From Butyricicoccus sp. Marseille-Q5471 (lineage in GTDB: Bacteria; Bacillota; Clostridia; Oscillospirales; Butyricicoccaceae), in NCBI RefSeq assembly GCF_951230135.1, contig NZ_CATNVC010000011.1, positions 1 through 64,000 on the forward strand: a DNA stretch of 64,000 bases, written 5' to 3'. Of the stretch, positions 6,931 through 15,239 are shown in pieces (within the stretch, counting starts at the first letter, position 1; every line of letters begins with the position of its first letter). The notes below the pieces were generated by a model. That model saw nothing but the letters and a program-made list of their open reading frames with translations. It ran no database searches and had not been told where the DNA came from. The translations under genes were made by a program, and so were the position numbers.

Positions 6931-7968
6931 ATGAAACAACGAACGCTCACTGCGGTGCTTGCGTGCAGCCTTGTGATTTTATCCATTGTGTCCCTGTTCG
7001 TGGGCGTAATTGATTTGAACCTGTCCACACTGCTGTCGGGCGATTTGGAGCAGCTTGAGATTCTGCTGATTTCCCGCCTGCCGCGGCTGCTTGCCATTTT
7101 GTGCACCGGCGTCGGCATGAGCGTGGCCGGCCTGATTATGCAGCAGCTTTGCATGAACAAATTTGTGTCACCGACGACGGGCGCGACCATCTCCTCGGCG
7201 CAGTTCGGCATTTTGCTCGCTCTGCTCTTCCTGCCGGGCTCTACTCTCTGGGGACGGGCACTCTTCGCCTTTGTTGCCGCTGTGCTTGGCACTTGGCTTT
7301 TCGTTTGGTTTATTCAGCGCATCCAGTTTAAGGACATGATTATGGTGCCTTTGGTGGGCATCATGTTTGGCAATGTCATTGGCGGCATCACCAACTTTCT
7401 TGCCTTTAAGTACGAAATGACGCAGGCACTGTCCTCGTGGCTCGTCGGGCACTTTTCGCTCGTGCTGCGCGGACGCTATGAGCTGGTCTATCTGGTACTG
7501 CCACTCGTCATTTTGGCATTTTTGTTCGCAAATCACTTCAACATCGTCGGCATGGGCAAGGATTTTTCCAAAAATCTGGGCGTCCCGTACAACCTTGTGC
7601 TGTTTCTGGGACTGACGATTGCGGCGCTCATCACGGCGAGTATCGTGGTTGTCGTCGGCTCCATCTCCTATATCGGCCTGATTGTCCCCAACGTCGTTGC
7701 GATGTTCAAGGGTGACAAAATCCGCGGCACGCTCGCCGATACCGCGCTGTTCGGCGCACTCTTTGTGCTCGTCTGCGATATGATTGGCCGCGCGGTCATC
7801 GCTCCCTATGAGCTTCCCATCGAGCTTATTGTCGGCATTCTGGGCAGCATTCTGTTCGTCGGTCTGCTGTTTTACCGTCTGCGTAACGGACGAAAAGCCA
7901 TCCGGCTCAAAGCACACGGCTGCGGCTGTTCACCCGTGCCTGAAATAAACGGAGGTGATGCATTGTGA
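6931..7968 (+). CDS. Siderophore ABC transporter permease (FecCD family), YclN-like
   Basis: The 345-residue protein has about nine membrane helices and FecCD-family signatures (RLPRLLAILCTGVGMSVAGLIMQ; GSISYIGLIVPNV). GLIMQ followed by MCMNKFVSPTT-like sequence matches the FatD/YclN branch that imports catecholate siderophores such as petrobactin or anguibactin. The C-terminus carries a CGCG motif. It overlaps the next permease by 4 bases (GTGA). The two permeases should form a heterodimeric channel. Operators upstream suggest iron repression. Confidence 0.9.
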   Translation: MKQRTLTAVLACSLVILSIVSLFVGVIDLNLSTLLSGDLEQLEILLISRLPRLLAILCTGVGMSVAGLIMQQLCMNKFVSPTTGATISSAQFGILLALLFLPGSTLWGRALFAFVAAVLGTWLFVWFIQRIQFKDMIMVPLVGIMFGNVIGGITNFLAFKYEMTQALSSWLVGHFSLVLRGRYELVYLVLPLVILAFLFANHFNIVGMGKDFSKNLGVPYNLVLFLGLTIAALITASIVVVVGSISYIGLIVPNVVAMFKGDKIRGTLADTALFGALFVLVCDMIGRAVIAPYELPIELIVGILGSILFVGLLFYRLRNGRKAIRLKAHGCGCSPVPEINGGDAL

Positions 7969-8942
7969 CCTCGGCCGCTTATAAGGCAAATCTCAAAAAA
8001 CTGACCGTTTTGGCGGTGCTCGTGCTGCTCGCCGCCGTAGCTTACATGCTGGTATCCGTTCAGTTTGACAACCCAAAGCTGCTGCAATACGCCTTGCGCA
8101 TCCGTGCACCCAAGCTGATTGCCATGCTCATCACCGCGTTTGCGATCGGCGGCGCATCTATTGTATTTCAGTCCATCATCAACAACACCATCGTCACCCC
8201 TTGCCTGCTCGGCATGAACTCGCTTTACACCCTCATTCACACCGCGGTGGTGTTCTGCGTGGGTTCGGGCAGTGCACTGGCGGCCAACGTCAACCTGTCG
8301 TTCGCGGTCGATTTGCTGATTATGGGCGTTGTGGCGACAGTGATTTACAGCTACCTCTTCCGAAAAACCAACCACAACATTCTCTACGTGCTGCTCATCG
8401 GCACGGTGCTTACCTCGTTTTTCTCCAGTATCCAAACCGCAATGACCCGCATCATGGATCCCAACGAGTACGACACCCTGCTCAGCACGCTGGTGGCAAG
8501 CTTCAGCAACATCAACTCCGAGGTCATTCTGCTCTCCCTACTGTTGCTGGCGCTGCTGATTTTCGTGCTGCGCAAGGAGCTCGCACTGCTTGATGTGCTC
8601 ACATTGGGTAAGGATCAGGCCATCAATCTGGGTGTGGATTACGATCGCTGCGTGCGCCGGCTGCTGCTTGGCGTGACCCTGTGCATCGCCGTGGCCACTG
8701 CAATGGTCGGCCCGGTTTCGTTTCTGGGGCTGATTATCGCGAATCTCGCCCGCCAACTGCTCAAAACCTATCGCCACAGTCAGCTAATCTTAGGCTCTGC
8801 TCTGTTCGGCATGTTGGTGCTGGTCGGAGGACAGCTGATTGTCGAGCATGTGTTCGCATATGCCATTCCCATCAGCGTGTTCATCACCGTGGGCGGCGGA
8901 CTGTACTTTCTCTATCTGCTTTTGACCAACAGGAGGGCATAA
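7965..8942 (+). CDS. Siderophore ABC transporter permease (FecCD family), YclO-like
   Basis: The start is GTG 7965, overlapping the previous TGA, so translation is coupled. The 325 residues contain RAPKLIAMLITAFAIGGASIVFQSIINN and GPVSFLGLIIANLARQ, as in FatC/YclO permeases. It is the second half of the channel. The ATPase gene begins 3 bases after its stop. Confidence 0.9.
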   Translation: MTSAAYKANLKKLTVLAVLVLLAAVAYMLVSVQFDNPKLLQYALRIRAPKLIAMLITAFAIGGASIVFQSIINNTIVTPCLLGMNSLYTLIHTAVVFCVGSGSALAANVNLSFAVDLLIMGVVATVIYSYLFRKTNHNILYVLLIGTVLTSFFSSIQTAMTRIMDPNEYDTLLSTLVASFSNINSEVILLSLLLLALLIFVLRKELALLDVLTLGKDQAINLGVDYDRCVRRLLLGVTLCIAVATAMVGPVSFLGLIIANLARQLLKTYRHSQLILGSALFGMLVLVGGQLIVEHVFAYAIPISVFITVGGGLYFLYLLLTNRRA

Positions 8943-8945
8943 ATT

Positions 8946-9698
8946 ATGAAAATCCGGCAACTCACCAAGCAATACGGCAGCAAAACCGTGGTGGATGCGG
9001 TCAGCTTTGAAATTCCCAAGGGCGCGGTCATTTCGATGATTGGCCCGAACGGCGCGGGCAAATCAACCGTGATGGGCATGCTGTCCCGCCTGATTGCGCG
9101 GGACGGCGGCCATGTCGACTTCGACGGAACGGACATCGCCCACTGGAAAAGCAAGGAGCTGTCCAAACGACTTGCCATCCTGACCCAGCACAACAACATC
9201 CAGATGAAGCTCACCGTGCGGGAGCTGGTCACCTTCGGGCGTTTTCCGTATTCGGGCAGCCATGTCACGGCCGAGGATTGGGAGATTATCGACCGCGCCA
9301 TCGCCTACATGGAACTCGAATCCTTCGAGGATCGCTTTATTGACGAGCTTTCGGGCGGTCAGCGACAGCGCGCCTATATCGCCATGGTCATTGCGCAGGA
9401 CACGGACTATATCCTGCTCGACGAGCCGACCAACAATCTGGACATTTATCATGCCACCAACATGATGAAAATCGTCCGGCGGCTCTGCGACGAGCTCGGT
9501 AAAACCATCATTCTGGTGCTGCACGAAATCAACTACGCGGCCTTCTACTCCGATTATATCTGTGCCTTCAAGGACGGACAGGTCGCAAAATTCGGCACGG
9601 TTAAGGAGGTGATGACCAAAGAGACGCTGTCCCGCATTTACAATGTGGATTTTGAAATCATGGAAATCGAGGGTCGGCCTCTGTCCATTTACTATTGA
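8946..9698 (+). CDS. Siderophore ABC transporter ATP-binding protein, YclP-like
   Basis: The 250-residue ATPase has Walker A GPNGAGKST, signature LSGGQRQRAYIAMV, Walker B YILLDEPTNNLD and the switch His in LVLHEINYA. The LTQHNNIQMKLTVRELVTFGRFPYSG segment is typical of iron-siderophore ATPases. It powers uptake through the two FecCD permeases encoded just upstream. Confidence 0.92.
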   Translation: MKIRQLTKQYGSKTVVDAVSFEIPKGAVISMIGPNGAGKSTVMGMLSRLIARDGGHVDFDGTDIAHWKSKELSKRLAILTQHNNIQMKLTVRELVTFGRFPYSGSHVTAEDWEIIDRAIAYMELESFEDRFIDELSGGQRQRAYIAMVIAQDTDYILLDEPTNNLDIYHATNMMKIVRRLCDELGKTIILVLHEINYAAFYSDYICAFKDGQVAKFGTVKEVMTKETLSRIYNVDFEIMEIEGRPLSIYY

Positions 9699-9751
9699 GT
9701 CGTTTCACCCACCATTTTTCAGTACTTTTATTAAAAAGGAGTTTTAACACC

Positions 9752-10726
9752 ATGAAAAAACTGATTTCTCTTACGCTAACCGCCGTAATGGCGCTGAGCC
9801 TTGCAGCCTGCGGCAGCTCCGCCGCGCAGGGCGACGCCGCAGATAGCGCCGCGCCGGAAACCGTGACCATTTCCACACTCAACGGCAGTCGCGAAAGCGT
9901 CGAGCTGGAAGTGCCCTACAACCCGGAGCGCATCGCAATTCTGGACATGGCTTCGCTCGATATTCTGGACAGCCTTGGTCTGGGCGACCGCGTGGTCGGC
10001 TCGGCCAGCACCTCGCTTGATTACCTGCAGTCCTATGTGACGGATGATGGCATTTCCAATCTGGGCACCATTAAAGAGGCAAACTTGGAAGCGGTGATGG
10101 CCTGCGAACCCGATGTCATCTTCATCGGCGGCCGTCTGAGCGAATCCTATGACGCGCTCAGCGAAATCGCACCGGTGGTCTATCTGGCAACGGACAGCGA
10201 AATCGGCGTGGTCGAAAGCGTGCGTAAAAACGCCTCGACCATTGCGTCCATCTTCGGTCTGGAAAGCCAAGTCGACAATCGCATGGCTGAATTTGCATCC
10301 CGCATCGATGCGCTTGCCTCGTTTGCCGAGGGCAAAACCGCCATTGTCGGCATGGCAACGAGCGGCAGCTTCAACGTGCTCGGCAACGACGGCCGCTGCT
10401 CCATCATCGGCGTGGAGCTCGGCTTTGACAATCTGGGCAATGCCGACACCACCTCGACCCACGGCAACGAAAGCTCGTTTGAACTGATTACCAAGTTGTC
10501 TCCGGACTATCTGTTTGTTCTGGATCGGGATGCCGCCATCGGCACGGACGGCGCACAGCTTGCCAAGGAGATTGTGGAAAACGAACTGGTTATGAGCACA
10601 ATCGCGTATCAGAACGGCAACATTGTCTACCTCGCACACCCTGCCGTGTGGTACACCGCCGAGGGCGGCGTCACCGCACTGGACATCATGCTCTCTGATT
10701 TGGAGAGCGAACTGCTCAAGCAGTAA
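9752..10726 (+). CDS. Siderophore-binding lipoprotein, YclQ-like
   Basis: The start at 9752 gives a lipoprotein signal (MKKLISLTLTAVMALSLAAC) with AAGGAG upstream; the longer frame to 9695 overlaps the ATPase gene. The 324-residue mature fold is the Fhud/PeriBP_2 class III type. ILDMASLDILDSLGLGDRVVG, EPDVIFIGGRLSESYDAL and YLFVLDRDAAIG agree with YclQ/FatB proteins that bind catecholate or petrobactin-type siderophores. It delivers ferri-siderophore to the two permeases. The operon ends at the terminator 10732-10776. Confidence 0.9.
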   Translation: MKKLISLTLTAVMALSLAACGSSAAQGDAADSAAPETVTISTLNGSRESVELEVPYNPERIAILDMASLDILDSLGLGDRVVGSASTSLDYLQSYVTDDGISNLGTIKEANLEAVMACEPDVIFIGGRLSESYDALSEIAPVVYLATDSEIGVVESVRKNASTIASIFGLESQVDNRMAEFASRIDALASFAEGKTAIVGMATSGSFNVLGNDGRCSIIGVELGFDNLGNADTTSTHGNESSFELITKLSPDYLFVLDRDAAIGTDGAQLAKEIVENELVMSTIAYQNGNIVYLAHPAVWYTAEGGVTALDIMLSDLESELLKQ

Positions 10727-10731
10727 CCGAA

Positions 10732-10776
10732 AAGAGCATCTTTCACCGTCTGCGGACGTGGAAGGTGCTCTTTTTT
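10732..10776 (+). terminator. Terminator of the siderophore operon
   Basis: AAGAGCATCTTTC and GGAAGGTGCTCTT pair across a short loop with one wobble, followed by TTTTTT. Confidence 0.8.
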
Positions 10777-10789
10777 CTTTTGGCCATGC

Positions 10790-10818
10790 TTGACAATCCA
10801 TCCAAATCACGCTATCCT
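10790..10818 (+). promoter_or_regulatory. Promoter of the biotin operon
   Basis: TTGACA (10790-10795), a 17-base spacer and TATCCT (10813-10818) lie immediately before the BirA operator. Confidence 0.75.
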
Positions 10819-10819
10819 T

Positions 10820-10853
10820 ATTGTAAACCATAATTTATACAGAGGTTTACATT
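10820..10853 (+). promoter_or_regulatory. BirA operator
   Basis: ATTGTAAACC (10820-10829), 14 bases, then GGTTTACATT (10844-10853). This matches the known BirA pattern TTGTnAACC-N14/15-GGTTnACAA with one mismatch. It covers the transcription start and the ribosome site of bioY, so biotin-loaded BirA should block the operon. Confidence 0.85.
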
Positions 10854-10854
10854 C

Positions 10855-11400
10855 ATGAAAATCAAAGACCTGACCCGCGTGGCGCTGTTTACCGCTCTGA
10901 TTGCAGCCGGCGCTTTTCTTCGCATTCCGATTCCCTACGTTCCATTTACTCTGCAATTCCTGTTTACCACCCTTGCGGGACTGCTTCTGGGCGGCAAGCT
11001 CGGCGCGGTGAGTGTCGCATGCTATGTGGTGCTTGGCCTGCTCGGCGTGCCGATTTTTGCCGAGGGCGGCGGGCTGTCCTACGTTTTCCAGCCGACCTTC
11101 GGTTATTTGATTGGCTTTTGTGCCGGGGCATTCGCAACCGGGCATATTGCGGGACGCACCGAATCCCCCTCTATCAAGCGGCTGCTGCTGGCGTGCTTTG
11201 CCGGCCTTGCGATCGTTTACGCGTTTGGCATGGTGTATTACTGGGCGATTGCTACCTTTTATCTCGGTACGGGCATCGGTTTGTGGACGCTGTTTCTATA
11301 CTGCTTCCTGCTTGCTGTGCCCGGTGACATTTTGCTCTGCTTTCTGGCGGCGTTTCTGGGCAAGCGCTTGCTGCCGATTTTGAACAAAGGAAGGACCTGA
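10855..11400 (+). CDS. bioY: Biotin ECF transporter S component BioY
   Basis: The 181 residues form about six membrane segments. The start shows ALFTALIAAGAFLRIPIP and YVPFTLQFLFTTLAGLLLGGKLGA, the BioY family signature, and later LGLLGVPIFAEGGGLSYVFQPTFGYLIGF. BioY binds biotin and works with a shared ECF ATPase/T component not encoded here. Sitting first behind a BirA operator, it lets the cell switch between uptake and synthesis. Confidence 0.95.
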   Translation: MKIKDLTRVALFTALIAAGAFLRIPIPYVPFTLQFLFTTLAGLLLGGKLGAVSVACYVVLGLLGVPIFAEGGGLSYVFQPTFGYLIGFCAGAFATGHIAGRTESPSIKRLLLACFAGLAIVYAFGMVYYWAIATFYLGTGIGLWTLFLYCFLLAVPGDILLCFLAAFLGKRLLPILNKGRT

Positions 11401-11404
11401 CCAA

Positions 11405-12376
11405 ATGAATATCACCGAACAATGCAAGCAAGCCGTGCTTGACGGCAAACAGCTGCAACAGGACGAGGCGCTTTCCCTGTACCAAGCGCCGCTTGAAGAA
11501 TTATGCGCGGCCGCGGACGAAATCCGACAGCATTTCTGCGGTGAAACGTTCGATATTTGCACCATCGTCAACGGCAAATCCGGCCGCTGCTCGGAGGACT
11601 GCAAATTTTGTGCACAGTCGATGCATTATCAGACCAAAATTGAAGAATACGCGCTGATGGACACCGATGAAATCGTGCGACAGGCCAAAAGCAACGCGGA
11701 ACAGGGCGTGCTGCGGTATTCCATCGTGACCTCCGGCAGACGGCTGAGTGATGCCGAGGTCGACCGCGTGTGCGAAAGCATCCGCGCCATTAAGGAAAAC
11801 GTTGATATTGAGGTCTGCGTATCCTTTGGACTGCTGGACGAAGCACAGTTTCGCAAAATCCGCGCCGCAGGCGCGAGCCGGGCGCACTGCAATCTGGAAT
11901 CCTCCCGCCGCTTCTTTCCGAGCGTATGCACCACGCACACCTTTGACGAGAAAATCGCCGCTCTGCAGGCCGCCAGACAGGCCGGACTCAGCGTATGCAG
12001 CGGCGGTATTATGGGACTGGGCGAAACGGTTGAGGATCGCATCGATTTGGCGCTGACTCTGCGCGCGCTCAGCATCAAATCAATTCCGGTCAATTTCCTC
12101 AGCCCTATCTCCGGCACGCCGTATGCACAAAATCCGCTGCTGACAGAGGAAGAAAAGCGGCGCATCATCGCAGTGTACCGCTTTCTGCTGCCAAACACCT
12201 CGATTCGCCTCGCGGGCGGCCGCGGGTTGATGCCCGATCAGGGCGAGGGGTGTTTTCGCGCCGGCTCGAACGCAGCCATCTCCGGCGACATGCTGACCAC
12301 CGCCGGCATCTCGATGCAAACCGATTTGAATATGCTGCACCGGCTGGGGTTTGAAGCGGGTCTTTGGAATGAGTAA
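11405..12376 (+). CDS. bioB: Biotin synthase BioB
   Basis: BioB is the radical-SAM enzyme that inserts sulfur into dethiobiotin. The 323 residues have the CxxxCxxC cluster motif at Cys62, Cys66 and Cys69 (GRCSEDCKFCAQS), the YNHNLE-like substrate motif here as AHCNLESS, and SGGIMGLGE. The more usual N of the Y-N-H-N-L-E-T motif is kept, while other positions vary. The start is 4 bases after bioY; the end overlaps bioD by 8 bases. Confidence 0.95.
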   Translation: MNITEQCKQAVLDGKQLQQDEALSLYQAPLEELCAAADEIRQHFCGETFDICTIVNGKSGRCSEDCKFCAQSMHYQTKIEEYALMDTDEIVRQAKSNAEQGVLRYSIVTSGRRLSDAEVDRVCESIRAIKENVDIEVCVSFGLLDEAQFRKIRAAGASRAHCNLESSRRFFPSVCTTHTFDEKIAALQAARQAGLSVCSGGIMGLGETVEDRIDLALTLRALSIKSIPVNFLSPISGTPYAQNPLLTEEEKRRIIAVYRFLLPNTSIRLAGGRGLMPDQGEGCFRAGSNAAISGDMLTTAGISMQTDLNMLHRLGFEAGLWNE

Positions 12377-13052
12377 GGGCCTTTTTATCGTCGGCACGGA
12401 AACCGATATCGGCAAGACCTATGTCACCGGACTGCTTCTCAAGGCACTGCGGGACAGCGGACAGCGTGCGGCGTACTTCAAGGCTGCGATGAGCGGCAAC
12501 GCGCGCGATGCGGACGGCAATCTGCTGCCCGGAGACGCGCTTTGGGTCAAAACTGTCTCCGGAATCGAGCAGCCGGTGCGGGAAATGTGTCCGTATGTAT
12601 ACGAAAACGCGTATTCGCCGCACCTTGCAGCCCAGATAGAAGGCAATCCAATCGAACTGCATGTCGTTAAGGAGCGTTTTGCCGAGGTCAGCCAACGCTA
12701 TAATTATGTGACCGTAGAGGGCAGCGGCGGCATTCTGTGTCCGCTCCGCTTTGATGACAAGCAGATTTTGCTTGAGGACGTGATACGTGCACTAAACCTG
12801 CCCTGCCTGCTCGTCGCGGATGCGGGACTGGGCACGATTAACTCCGTTGTACTGACAGCGGAATATATGCTCGCACGAAAGCTTCCGGTAAAAGGTATGA
12901 TTTTCAATCGTTTCCACCCCGAAAGTGTGCTTGAGCAGGACAATCTGCGCATGTGCCAACGTCTGACGGGTTTGCCCGTCCTTGCCTGTGTCAAACCGGG
13001 CGACACAACGCTCGCGATAGACACGCAGACGCTGACCGAACTCTATGAATAG
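12369..13052 (+). CDS. bioD: Dethiobiotin synthetase BioD
   Basis: BioD makes dethiobiotin from DAPA with ATP and CO2. The P-loop GTETDIGKT is at residues 9-17, the catalytic Lys-x3-Ser region is FKAAMSG (Lys38, Ser42), and EGSGG replaces the common EGAGG. The ATG at 12369 lies inside the bioB end (8-base overlap), giving 227 residues, which is normal. An in-frame TTG at 12351 is less likely. Confidence 0.93.
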   Translation: MSKGLFIVGTETDIGKTYVTGLLLKALRDSGQRAAYFKAAMSGNARDADGNLLPGDALWVKTVSGIEQPVREMCPYVYENAYSPHLAAQIEGNPIELHVVKERFAEVSQRYNYVTVEGSGGILCPLRFDDKQILLEDVIRALNLPCLLVADAGLGTINSVVLTAEYMLARKLPVKGMIFNRFHPESVLEQDNLRMCQRLTGLPVLACVKPGDTTLAIDTQTLTELYE

Positions 13053-13066
13053 GAAGGACTGACAAC

Positions 13067-14254
13067 ATGATTTGGTACCCTTACGCACAGATGAAAACCA
13101 TGCCCCCTCCCATCAAAATCACCGATGCCAACGGCGTGTACCTTTATACAGAGGACACCCGCCTGATTGATTCAGTCTCCTCTTGGTGGAGCGTGATTCA
13201 TGGCTATCGCCATCCGGTGCTGGACGAAGCCGTGCGCACACAGCTTGCGCATTTTTCCCACGTCATGCTCGGCGGACTGACGCACGAGGCAGTTGAAAAG
13301 CTGTCCGACAAACTGGAGAGCTGGCTGCCGGGCGACCTAAATTATTGCTTCTTTTCCGATTCCGGCAGCGTCGCGGTCGAGGTTGCGCTCAAAATGGCGC
13401 TCCAGTTTCAGGTTAACCGCGGCAGTCGTCGCAAAACCGTCCTTGCGCTGGAGCACGCGTACCACGGCGATACCTTCAAGACCATGGAAGTCGGGGATGA
13501 TGACGATTATCACTTTGCGTTTGGAGAAAAGCAGGGTGTCATTCACATTCCAACCGAGATTCCCGCACTTGAAACCGCCTTTCGCATGTACGGAGAACAA
13601 CTGAGCTGCTTCATCGTTGAACCGCTGCTGCAGGGTGCGGGCGGCATGCGGATGTATGAGCTGCCCTTTCTGGAACGCGCCCGCGCACTGTGCGACCAGT
13701 ACGATGTGCTGCTCGTTTTCGACGAGGTTGCGACCGGCTTTGGGCGCACAGGACACCGTTTTGTGGCAGATTTGGTCTGCCCGGATATTCTCGTCCTCGG
13801 CAAAGCGCTGACCGGCGGCTACATCGGTCACGCGGTCACCGTGGCCAACCGAAAAGTGTTTGACGGCTTTTACAGCGACGATCCTTCCCATGCGCTGATG
13901 CACGGCCCCACCTTTATGGGCAATGCACTGGCGTGCAGCGTGGCGCTCGCATCCATTGAGCTGTTTGAATCGGAACGCTATTTGACGAAAATTCAGCGCA
14001 TCACGGCGGTGACCCAACGGGAAATGGCAGACTTCTCCGACCCGCGCGTCAAGGAAGTTCGCATTCTGGGCGGCTGTGTGTGCATTGAAGTGCACGATGC
14101 GCAGACGCTCCACGGTTTTCAGCAGTTTGCGTATCGGCGCGGCGTGTTCAGCCGGCCGTTTTTGAATTATATGTACGCTATGGTGCCGTATATCATCCGC
14201 GAAGATGAACTCATACAGGTGCTCCGCACGATGAAAGACTGGTTCAGGCAATAA
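13067..14254 (+). CDS. bioA: Adenosylmethionine-8-amino-7-oxononanoate aminotransferase BioA
   Basis: BioA converts 7-keto-8-aminopelargonate (KAPA) to DAPA with PLP. The 395 residues start with the family hallmark MIWYPYAQMKTMPPP and contain SSWWSVIHGYRHP, LALEHAYHGDT, LLVFDEVATGFGRTG and the PLP lysine in LGKALTGGYIGHAV (about 250). It is about 30 residues shorter than typical BioA. Together with bioB and bioD it covers only the last three steps; bioF and pimelate genes are absent from the window. Confidence 0.95.
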   Translation: MIWYPYAQMKTMPPPIKITDANGVYLYTEDTRLIDSVSSWWSVIHGYRHPVLDEAVRTQLAHFSHVMLGGLTHEAVEKLSDKLESWLPGDLNYCFFSDSGSVAVEVALKMALQFQVNRGSRRKTVLALEHAYHGDTFKTMEVGDDDDYHFAFGEKQGVIHIPTEIPALETAFRMYGEQLSCFIVEPLLQGAGGMRMYELPFLERARALCDQYDVLLVFDEVATGFGRTGHRFVADLVCPDILVLGKALTGGYIGHAVTVANRKVFDGFYSDDPSHALMHGPTFMGNALACSVALASIELFESERYLTKIQRITAVTQREMADFSDPRVKEVRILGGCVCIEVHDAQTLHGFQQFAYRRGVFSRPFLNYMYAMVPYIIREDELIQVLRTMKDWFRQ

Positions 14255-14257
14255 GCA

Positions 14258-14285
14258 AAGCCGCAGCAAACGCTGCGGCTTTTTC
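14258..14285. terminator. Bidirectional terminator between bioA and the sugar epimerase
   Basis: AAGCCGCAGC (14258-14267) and GCTGCGGCTT (14272-14281) form a perfect stem with a 4-base loop and TTTT on the plus strand. The minus strand has a weaker T-tract. Confidence 0.8.
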
Positions 14286-14291
14286 CTTTGG

Positions 14292-15227
14292 TTAAACGCG
14301 GTTTGCGTGCAGCAGGGCTGCCGTTTTGCGCAGGGCGGTCACAGTGTCCATCGTATAATCCTCATGCTCGATGGAAAGCACGCCGTCATATCCCATCATT
14401 TTGAGTGTAACAAGGAATTCCCGCCACCAGCGTTCGTCATGTCCGTAGCCCGGAATCGCGAAATTCCACGAGCGCTTGGCGAAGTCCAACACGCCCTTGC
14501 CGTCGAGCAGGGTGTTGACCGCGGCGGGTCGTTCGATGCGCACATCTTTAATATGTACGTGGTAGATACTGTCTCCGAGTGCGCGGGCAACCGCAATCGG
14601 ATCTGCGCCCATCCAAAACAGATGCGAGGGATCAAGATTGAAGCCGATTGTCTGATCCCCGCCGCAGGCATCGCGCAGACGCAGGAAATTCTCCACATCA
14701 TGCACCAGCTGACAGCCGTGCGGTTCGAGCGCAAGCCGCCTCACGCCGCTCGCATTTGCAACCTTAACAAGTTCCTTCCAGTACGGAATCGCGACCTGAT
14801 TCCACTGGTAATTCAGGATTTCCTGCGTCTCGGGCGGCCACGAGGTGGTAACCCAGTTGGGATACTTGTCATCCGGACCACCTGCGGGCAGGCCGGACAT
14901 CATCACCACAGTGCTCAGTCCGAACAGCGCGGAAAGACGGAAGCATTTGCGCGTGATTTCATCCTCGCGCCTGCCCCAATCGCCAGGGGCGAGGGGGTTG
15001 CCCGAGCAGTTAAACGCCGAAATTGAAATGCTGTACTCCGCAAGCATGCCCTTCATCTCATCGCGTTTTGCCTCGCTCTCAAGCAGGCCGTCCAAATCGA
15101 CGTGCGGCGCTGATGACCAGTTCCCCACGCCAAGCTCAACCTGTTCAATGCCCAGCTCCTTGCAGGTTTTCAGCAGCTCTTCAAAAGACTGCCCCGCCAG
15201 ACAATCCGATACCAGACCGATTTTCAT
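14292..15227 (-). CDS. Sugar phosphate isomerase/epimerase (AP-endonuclease-2-type TIM barrel)
   Basis: The 311 residues follow the xylose-isomerase-like TIM barrel: IGLVSDCLAGQSFEELLKTCKELGIEQVELG at the start, ALEPHGCQLVHDVENF, IGFNLDPSHLFWMGADP (metal site), VYHVHIKDV-like IYHVHIKD and LSIEHEDYTMD near the end. Glu, Asp-x-x-His and His-x-Lys-Asp residues needed for the metal centre are visible. It follows the Gfo/Idh dehydrogenase after 12 bases, as in inositol- or rare-sugar-type pathways. The exact sugar is unknown. Confidence 0.88.
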   Translation of the reverse strand: MKIGLVSDCLAGQSFEELLKTCKELGIEQVELGVGNWSSAPHVDLDGLLESEAKRDEMKGMLAEYSISISAFNCSGNPLAPGDWGRREDEITRKCFRLSALFGLSTVVMMSGLPAGGPDDKYPNWVTTSWPPETQEILNYQWNQVAIPYWKELVKVANASGVRRLALEPHGCQLVHDVENFLRLRDACGGDQTIGFNLDPSHLFWMGADPIAVARALGDSIYHVHIKDVRIERPAAVNTLLDGKGVLDFAKRSWNFAIPGYGHDERWWREFLVTLKMMGYDGVLSIEHEDYTMDTVTALRKTAALLHANRV

Positions 15228-15239
15228 GTCGCGCCCTCC

